Positions 6,049 to 10,230 of a stretch of 10,230 nt of DNA are shown here, one piece after another (the first letter of the stretch is position 1; the number at the start of each line of letters is the position of its first letter). The stretch lies in the NCBI GenBank assembly GCA_015486475.1, contig WFRO01000543.1:1-10230 (forward strand). Reading direction: 5' to 3'. Below the pieces are notes generated by a model that had not been told where the DNA came from, did not search any database, and saw nothing but the letters and a program-made list of their open reading frames with translations. Origin of the DNA: Bacteroidales bacterium (GTDB taxonomy: Bacteria; Bacteroidota; Bacteroidia; Bacteroidales; VadinHA17). The translations under genes were made by a program, and so were the position numbers.

Positions 6049-6705
6049 TCACCTTTCCAGGAAATCCAGGAAGGGGTTGCTCCGGATCTCTTTGCCCACG
6101 GTGGTCTCGGGCCCGTGGCCGGGAAAAATGAGCGTATCCTCCGGAAGAACGGTCACGATCTTTTCCGTGATGCTTTTCACCAGCAGGTCATAATCGCCCC
6201 CCGGCAGATCGGTACGGCCAATGCTGCCGTTAAAAAGAACATCTCCCGAAAAAAGCAGTCCGGTCTCGGGATGATAATAGGCCACTCCTCCCGGAGAATG
6301 GCCCGGCAGGTGGATCACCCGCAGGGAAGTGTCTCCGAAAGAGATCTCTTTTTCAGGCAAAGCCCTGACCGGAGGAAGGTCTTTGACAGGAAAAGAGAAG
6401 ATCTCCCCCTGTGAAGGCACGGACTCATAGATGCCGTTATCGGCAGGATGCAGCAGGGGATCCAGGCCGAACTCCCTGGCAAAGAAAGGAGCCCCGCAAA
6501 CATGGTCCAGGTGGGCATGGGTGAGCAGGACATGCTCAGGCTGCAGCTTCTTATCCCGGATGAAAGAGAGGATCTCCTCTTCTTCTTCTCCGGTATAGCA
6601 CCCCGGGTCAATGATCACACAGGCACCCTGACCGTCATATACCACATACGTGTTCTCCATGAAAGGATTGAACACAAACTTTTTTACCTCCACCGATCTT
6701 TTCAT
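6049..6705 (-). CDS. Metallo-beta-lactamase-fold hydrolase (glyoxalase II/YcbL-like)
   Basis: 218 residues, the length of compact single-domain MBL hydrolases. The metal-binding set is complete: THAHLDH (His63, His65, Asp67, His68), HLPGHSPGG (His136), SGDVLF (Asp155) and FPGHGPETT (His197), so a two-metal hydrolase is expected. The segment GSIGRTDLPGGD near 160-171 is typical of the YcbL/glyoxalase-II-like group, which cleaves thioesters such as S-lactoylglutathione or related substrates. The true substrate cannot be told from sequence. No signal peptide is seen, so it is cytoplasmic. Its ATG overlaps the pcm stop (ATGA, 4-nt overlap), which points to translational coupling with pcm. Confidence 0.88.
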   Translation of the reverse strand: MKRSVEVKKFVFNPFMENTYVVYDGQGACVIIDPGCYTGEEEEEILSFIRDKKLQPEHVLLTHAHLDHVCGAPFFAREFGLDPLLHPADNGIYESVPSQGEIFSFPVKDLPPVRALPEKEISFGDTSLRVIHLPGHSPGGVAYYHPETGLLFSGDVLFNGSIGRTDLPGGDYDLLVKSITEKIVTVLPEDTLIFPGHGPETTVGKEIRSNPFLDFLER

Positions 6706-7382
6706 GCTCCTTTTCCGTTGCCGTTGTTACTGGTACCTTTCATCATAGGGACAAAGACAAAATAACCGTGTCGTGTGATCTCGATATCGTCCTTGCTGTG
6801 TTTGATCAGGCGGGTCATCTCCTGGGTGTCGCTGTCCCCCACCGGAGCTACGAGGATGCCGCCGGTCTTCAGCTGCCGGATAAGTGCTTCCGGTATTTCG
6901 GGAGCTGCCGCCGTAATGAGGATCTTGTCAAAAGGTGCAAAAGCCGGCAGACCTTCATACCCGTCGCCGTAAAAGAAACGGGGATGGTATCCCAGCCGTG
7001 TGAGAAGGGCCTGGGCATTGAGGAAGAGTTCTTTCTGTCTTTCTATGGTGAAAACGCGGGCGCCCATCTCGAGGAGAATGGCTGCCTGATAACCCGATCC
7101 CGTGCCTATCTCCAGCACCTTATCCCCTTTCTGAATGTCCAGCAGGGAGGTCTGAAAAGCCACGGTGTAAGGCTGCGAGATGGTCTGCCCCGCCCCGATG
7201 GGAAAAGCCTGGTCTTTGTAGGCAAAGTCCAGAAACCCGGAAGCCATGAAGAGATGCCGCGGCACTTTGTTGATGGCCTCCAGCACCGCTTCGTTGGTGA
7301 TGCCCTTGGACCGGAGCTCTTCGACAAGTTTTTTTCTCAGGCCTTTGTGCCTGTAGTTATCCTCCAGATCGTTGTACTTCAT
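6702..7382 (-). CDS. pcm: Protein-L-isoaspartate O-methyltransferase
   Basis: 226 residues, normal for bacterial Pcm (about 210-225). The enzyme methylates L-isoaspartyl residues in aged proteins with S-adenosylmethionine, starting their repair. Motifs in order: VPRHLFM (40-46), the Pcm-specific AFPIGAGQTISQPYTVAFQ (59-77), SAM motif I KVLEIGTGSGYQAA (88-101), the acidic strand end FTIER (111-115), YGDGYEGLPAFAPFDKI (138-154) with ITAAAPEIP (156-164), GGILVAPVG (174-182), and VFVPMM near the C-terminus. The last residues (KGTSNNGNGKGA) are a short low-complexity tail. It is the first gene of a two-gene unit with the MBL hydrolase and diverges from the Gfo/Idh/MocA-like gene across an AT-rich 97-bp gap. 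No convincing promoter for it was found in that gap; CAACAATA at 7394-7401 read on the minus strand is one mismatch from TAnnTTTG. Confidence 0.95.
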   Translation of the reverse strand: MKYNDLEDNYRHKGLRKKLVEELRSKGITNEAVLEAINKVPRHLFMASGFLDFAYKDQAFPIGAGQTISQPYTVAFQTSLLDIQKGDKVLEIGTGSGYQAAILLEMGARVFTIERQKELFLNAQALLTRLGYHPRFFYGDGYEGLPAFAPFDKILITAAAPEIPEALIRQLKTGGILVAPVGDSDTQEMTRLIKHSKDDIEITRHGYFVFVPMMKGTSNNGNGKGA

Positions 7383-7452
7383 GACGTGATTATCAACAAT
7401 ATGTCGTTAATAACTTAACCTTAAAAATATTACAAGAGATGGTCAAAAAATG

Positions 7453-7460
7453 TATGTTTG
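7453..7460 (+). promoter_or_regulatory. Bacteroidota -7 element (TATGTTTG) for the downstream gene
   Basis: TATGTTTG is an exact match to TAnnTTTG, 19 nt upstream of the ATG at 7480. Transcription would start about six bases further on, near 7467, leaving a leader of roughly 13 nt. No TTG at the ideal -33 spacing is visible. The element decides the start codon, because the alternative ATG at 7450 would lie upstream of the transcript. Confidence 0.55.
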
Positions 7461-7479
7461 CAAAAACGATTACAAAAAT

Positions 7480-8400
7480 ATGATAAAAATCGGGGTTTTC
7501 GGCATAACCGATGAAACAATCGCGTTGGCCGGCCGGATAAAAAAGGAAAAAGAGTTTGCCCTCACGGGGATCCATTTCTCTCCTTCCGCCGGCAGTTCTT
7601 TCCCGCAGGATCCCGGTTTCCTGGCCACCGACCCGGAAGAAATGCTCATGCGTTCGGATCTGGTGGTCTTCTCCGATCCTTATCCTGCTGATCTGCTCTT
7701 TCTCCGCGCAGCCATACGCATGTCACGGCCCCTCTTTTTCCCGTCTACAGCACACCTTTCCCCCCAGGCTCTCCTGGAGATCCAGGCCCTGGCGCAGGAA
7801 GGGGATGTCCCGGTGTATTGCTACAATCCTTTGCGCGATCATCCGCTTTTCCGGACGGCCCTGGAGAAAGCGGGGCATCCGCTCTTCACCGAGATCATAC
7901 GCCACTGGCGGGCCGGCCCCGGAGGGGAACGCGATCTCACCGCCTCGCTGATCCATTCCGTGGAAACCACGCTGCACATGAACCCCGCCCGTCCGCGACG
8001 TCCTGCCGTAGGAGCCTATTTCCGGCCGGACAATGCCGCCGCCATGGTACATATACAGGCAGAGTTCAATAACGGCATGACCGCCCTGATCCGCCACGAG
8101 CTGACAGGCAACCGAAATGCTCTCCTCTGCCGGATCACAGGCGGGAACGGGACCGTCACCGCCGATCTGGAAAACAACATCCTCAGATCCCGCGGTCCGT
8201 CTTCTGCCGTCAGGAAGACCCTGAAAGGAAAACGCATCAACCCCTTGTTCCCTTGTTTCCGCAACTTTGCCCTCCGGACGGGCACCCGGCCCTTTTCCCT
8301 GCTGGAAGAACGGATCCACGCCACCCGCCTCACGGGCTATATCCTGGAAAAGATCCACAGCAAGACCATAAGCCATCTGCCGGCCGAAAATAACTGGTAA
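7480..8400 (+). CDS. Degenerate Gfo/Idh/MocA-like Rossmann-fold protein
   Basis: 306 residues from the ATG at 7480; an in-frame ATG at 7450 was rejected because it precedes the -7 box. The start MIKIGVFGITDETIALAG resembles a Rossmann nucleotide-binding turn with an incomplete glycine motif. The next part follows the Gfo/Idh/MocA plan: ATDPEEMLMRSDLVVFSDP (about 49-67), then AAIRMSRPLFFPSTAHLSPQALLEI where active members have a G-K-H-V-x-x-EKP-x-A segment. The catalytic lysine of EKP is absent here. DLTASLIHSVETTLHM (152-167) occupies the place of the usual substrate-binding H-x-x-D helix, and MVHIQAEFNNGMTALI (189-204) matches the C-terminal sheet. It may therefore be a non-catalytic or altered relative. 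It lies 76 nt before a sugar-phosphate transferase gene on the same strand, suggesting a link to glycan synthesis, but this is inference. Confidence 0.6.
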   Translation: MIKIGVFGITDETIALAGRIKKEKEFALTGIHFSPSAGSSFPQDPGFLATDPEEMLMRSDLVVFSDPYPADLLFLRAAIRMSRPLFFPSTAHLSPQALLEIQALAQEGDVPVYCYNPLRDHPLFRTALEKAGHPLFTEIIRHWRAGPGGERDLTASLIHSVETTLHMNPARPRRPAVGAYFRPDNAAAMVHIQAEFNNGMTALIRHELTGNRNALLCRITGGNGTVTADLENNILRSRGPSSAVRKTLKGKRINPLFPCFRNFALRTGTRPFSLLEERIHATRLTGYILEKIHSKTISHLPAENNW

Positions 8401-8476
8401 GAAAAGCGCCCTCACACAGACTATTTCCTTCCCCCTTTCGTTTTATTTAATTGACCTGCGTTAGCGACCTTTCCTG

Positions 8477-9895
8477 ATGAACAAGAAAAGACAGGTGCTT
8501 CTGTATGTTACCTCTGATTACCTGGCTGCCGTAGCAGCCTGGACCCTCTTTTTCATATACCGGAAACTGGTCGTTGAGCCGATGAAGTTTGGCACGCCTG
8601 TGCCGTTGCATCTGGATGAGAAATTCTTCCTGGGTATCTTTTTCATCCCCCTGGGATGGCTGTTGCTTCATTACCTGTCCGGATATTACCGGGATATTTA
8701 CAGAAAGTCCCGCCTGCAGGAGTTTTTCCTCACCTTCCTCGTGACCCTCATAGGCGTGACCATCCTTTTCTTCCTGGTCATCCTCAATGATATCATCTCC
8801 ACTTACAGGAATTACTACCGCCTTTTCGGCGTTCTTTTCCTGCTGCAGTTCTTCCTCACCTACATCCCCCGGCTGGTGATCACTTCGATCACCAACTACC
8901 GCATCCACACGGGGAAACTGGGGTTCAATACCGTGATCATAGGTAGCTCGGAAAAGGCGGTAAACATCTATAAAAAAGTGAAAAGTTTCAACGGCCGGTC
9001 GGGCTATCGCTTCATCGGTTTTCTCTCCCTGAAGCCGGTGAAGGACCCTCCCATGGCCCGTTATCTGCGCTACCTGGGTCAGTTGAAAGATGCCGGACAC
9101 ATATTTGCCGGCAATCCGCAGGTGGATGAGATCATCCTGGCCATCGAAGAAAAAGAGAAAAAAGAGATCGGGTACATCCTCAACCGGCTTTTCTCGGTCC
9201 ATGCCCATCTGCAGGCGATCCCCGAGCTCTATGACATCCTGGCCGGCAGGGTGCGCATGTCCTCTTTTCTGGGTACCCCCCTCATCGAGATCACCCACGA
9301 GCTGTTGCCGGCCTGGCAGACGGTCATCAAGACACTGATGGACTATACCGCTGCCGTCCTCGTCCTGCTGCTGACCCTGCCCCTGACACTGGTCCTCTCC
9401 CTGATCATCAAATTCACCTCGCCGGGACCTGTCTTTTTTGTCCAGGAGCGGGTGGGAAGGCATGGCAAGCCGTTCAACATTATTAAGTTCCGAACGATGT
9501 ACAAGGATGCCGAAAAGGACGGGCCGGCACTCTCTTCGGCCAATGACCCGCGCATCACTCCCATCGGCCGCTTTTTACGGCGTACCCGTCTGGACGAACT
9601 GCCCAACTTTATCAATGTCCTGAAAGGGGAAATGTCACTCGTAGGTCCGCGTCCCGAGAGAAAATATTTTGTCGACCAGATCCTGAAGAAGGCCCCCCAT
9701 TACATTCATCTGCAAAAAGTAAAACCGGGCATCACCTCCTGGGGGCAGGTAAAATACGGTTATGCCGAAAATGTGGAACAGATGATCGACCGCATGCAGT
9801 TCGATATGATCTATATCGAGAACATGTCGCTTTATGTGGATATGAAGATCCTCTCCCACACGCTGGTGACCGTGCTGGGAGGGAAGGGGAAGTAG
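8477..9895 (+). CDS. Polyprenyl glycosylphosphotransferase (exopolysaccharide/O-antigen initiating sugar transferase)
   Basis: 472 residues, the size of large WbaP/WcaJ-type enzymes. It moves a sugar phosphate from a UDP-sugar to undecaprenyl phosphate at the inner membrane, the first step of a surface glycan. Four N-terminal hydrophobic helices lie at about 8-28, 50-69, 84-104 and 115-137. A central Rossmann-like domain follows (NTVIIGSSEKAVNIYKKV from 151). The reentrant membrane helix is at about 287-312. The catalytic domain has SPGPVFFVQERVGRHGKPF (315-333), IIKFRTMYKDAE (335-346), RRTRLDELPNFINVLKG with the Asp373-Glu374 pair, EMSLVGPRPE (385-394) and KPGITSWGQV (416-425). The start at 8477 directly precedes the first helix. 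No polysaccharide cluster follows inside the window. The sugar cannot be predicted. The last codons run into heptad array 2. Confidence 0.94.
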   Translation: MNKKRQVLLYVTSDYLAAVAAWTLFFIYRKLVVEPMKFGTPVPLHLDEKFFLGIFFIPLGWLLLHYLSGYYRDIYRKSRLQEFFLTFLVTLIGVTILFFLVILNDIISTYRNYYRLFGVLFLLQFFLTYIPRLVITSITNYRIHTGKLGFNTVIIGSSEKAVNIYKKVKSFNGRSGYRFIGFLSLKPVKDPPMARYLRYLGQLKDAGHIFAGNPQVDEIILAIEEKEKKEIGYILNRLFSVHAHLQAIPELYDILAGRVRMSSFLGTPLIEITHELLPAWQTVIKTLMDYTAAVLVLLLTLPLTLVLSLIIKFTSPGPVFFVQERVGRHGKPFNIIKFRTMYKDAEKDGPALSSANDPRITPIGRFLRRTRLDELPNFINVLKGEMSLVGPRPERKYFVDQILKKAPHYIHLQKVKPGITSWGQVKYGYAENVEQMIDRMQFDMIYIENMSLYVDMKILSHTLVTVLGGKGK

Positions 9896-10037
9896 GAAGG
9901 CAAAAGTAATAAGGCAAAAGGAAAAAGGAAGCTCGAAGCGCGAAGCGCGATGCTCGAAGGAGGAAGAAGATAAAAGACAAAAGGAAGGATGAACGATGAA
10001 TGTCGAATTTTGATTTCTGATTTCTGATTTCTGATTT
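9891..10037 (+). repeat. Heptad array 2, 21 units on one 7-bp grid
   Basis: Cut every seven bases from 9891, the sequence reads as related units: AGGCAAA, AGTAATA, AGGCAAA, AGGAAAA, AGGAAGC, TCGAAGC, GCGAAGC, GCGATGC, TCGAAGG, AGGAAGA, AGATAAA, AGACAAA, AGGAAGG, ATGAACG, ATGAATG, TCGAATT, TTGATTT, then CTGATTT three times. Ten of the first 17 units have GAA at positions 3-5, the same frame as array 1, and the grid is kept through to 10037. The 10-mer GAAGGATGAA occurs in both arrays (1404-1413 and 9984-9993). The array starts at the stop codon of the glycosyltransferase gene. Confidence 0.8.
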
Positions 10038-10090
10038 TTCAGTCATTCAAGCTTCGAGCCTGCTCATCCAGCACCCCGCCCTCGCCGGAG

Positions 10091-10107
10091 GCTTCGTCGG
10101 GCGAAGC
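10091..10107. repeat. Hairpin GCTTCG-TCGGG-CGAAGC between heptad arrays
   Basis: GCTTCG (10091-10096) and CGAAGC (10102-10107) form a 6-bp stem with a 5-nt loop. The arm word CGAAGC also occurs in array 2 (9934-9939 and 9941-9946), so the hairpin seems built from the same sequence pool. No T tract follows. Confidence 0.5.
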
Positions 10108-10110
10108 CCG

Positions 10111-10180
10111 CACCCTGCACCCTGCACCCTGCAACCAACCTCAGGCACTCCACACTCCAAACTCCAAACTCCAAACTTTC
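10111..10180. repeat. Heptad array 3 (CACCCTG and CACTCCA/AACTCCA units)
   Basis: Ten consecutive 7-mers on one grid: CACCCTG three times (10111-10131), CAACCAA, CCTCAGG, CACTCCA twice (10146-10159), AACTCCA twice (10160-10173), AACTTTC. The pyrimidine-rich strand is the plus strand here, opposite to the purine-rich arrays 1 and 2, and the grid is shifted by 3 relative to array 2. Confidence 0.8.
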
Positions 10181-10230
10181 CCAACATTCCTGGTAAATAT
10201 CTATCCTTTTAACCCATACCTGTGCAGCAC

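Larger units (their letters stand above)
9896..10230. other. Gene-free 335-bp tail of the window, mostly repeats
   Basis: No credible coding frame or RNA gene is seen after the glycosyltransferase stop. The stretch holds heptad array 2 (to 10037), a 9-bp inverted repeat GCTCGAAGC (9931-9939) / GCTTCGAGC (10051-10059), a hairpin at 10091-10107, and heptad array 3 (10111-10180). The last 50 bases are AT-richer and could lead into a gene beyond the window, but no clear promoter is visible there. Confidence 0.7.

Noticed and set aside
4883..6193. 436-codon open frame on the plus strand, opposite gcvP and the MBL gene
   Set aside because: It is a shadow frame in GC-rich DNA. It runs antisense through gcvP motifs, crosses the gcvP promoter and has no recognisable family.
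7450..7479. Upstream ATG giving a 316-residue form of the Gfo/Idh/MocA-like protein
   Set aside because: The extra residues MYVCKNDYKN overlap an exact TAnnTTTG box, and the Rossmann start IKIGVFG follows the ATG at 7480.
8447..9463. 338-codon open frame on the minus strand opposite the glycosyltransferase
   Set aside because: The product is low-complexity (rich in Q, D, G and H) and antisense to a gene with clear catalytic motifs.
9891..10180. CRISPR array
   Set aside because: The units are 7 bp with no spacers and no cas genes; this is a short tandem repeat field.

Overview
This window looks like a chromosomal segment of a member of the Bacteroidota, probably from the Bacteroidales and relatives. 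The support is a Por/type IX secretion (T9SS) C-terminal sorting domain on the first gene, exact copies of the Bacteroidota -7 promoter element TAnnTTTG in front of two genes, start codons without convincing Shine-Dalgarno sequences, and family versions of Ddl, GcvP and polyprenyl glycosylphosphotransferase typical of that phylum. The genes are GC-rich; the spacer before the small AbrB-like gene is strikingly AT-rich.

Layout: (1) 1-1412, plus strand: the tail of a T9SS-exported protein, then an RluD-type 23S rRNA pseudouridine synthase 11 nt later. (2) 1413-1936: a 524-bp gene-free stretch packed with short repeats and palindromes. It starts with a 7-bp-period GAA array that runs out of the end of rluD, continues with several hairpin-forming palindromes, and ends with two AT-rich palindromes. 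(3) 1937-3129, plus strand: a 62-residue AbrB/MazE-like DNA-binding protein and D-alanine-D-alanine ligase. (4) 3116-7382, minus strand: full-length glycine decarboxylase (gcvP), a metallo-beta-lactamase-fold hydrolase and protein-L-isoaspartate methyltransferase (pcm). The last two overlap by 4 nt and gcvP has its own promoter. gcvP and ddl are convergent and overlap by 14 bp. (5) 7480-9895, plus strand: a degenerate Gfo/Idh/MocA-like protein divergent from pcm, then a membrane polyprenyl glycosylphosphotransferase that would start surface-polysaccharide assembly. (6) 9896-10230: no gene, but a second large field of 7-bp-period repeats with hairpins.

The genes are mostly housekeeping: ribosome modification, peptidoglycan precursor supply, one-carbon metabolism, protein repair and envelope glycan initiation. 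No defence system, CRISPR array, transposase or RNA gene is visible. The most unusual content lies between genes. Two heptad arrays share the frame nnGAAnn and both begin at the 3' end of a plus-strand gene. The intergenic palindrome cluster and the AT-rich palindromes directly upstream of the AbrB-like gene, which may be its own operator, are the other items worth following up.
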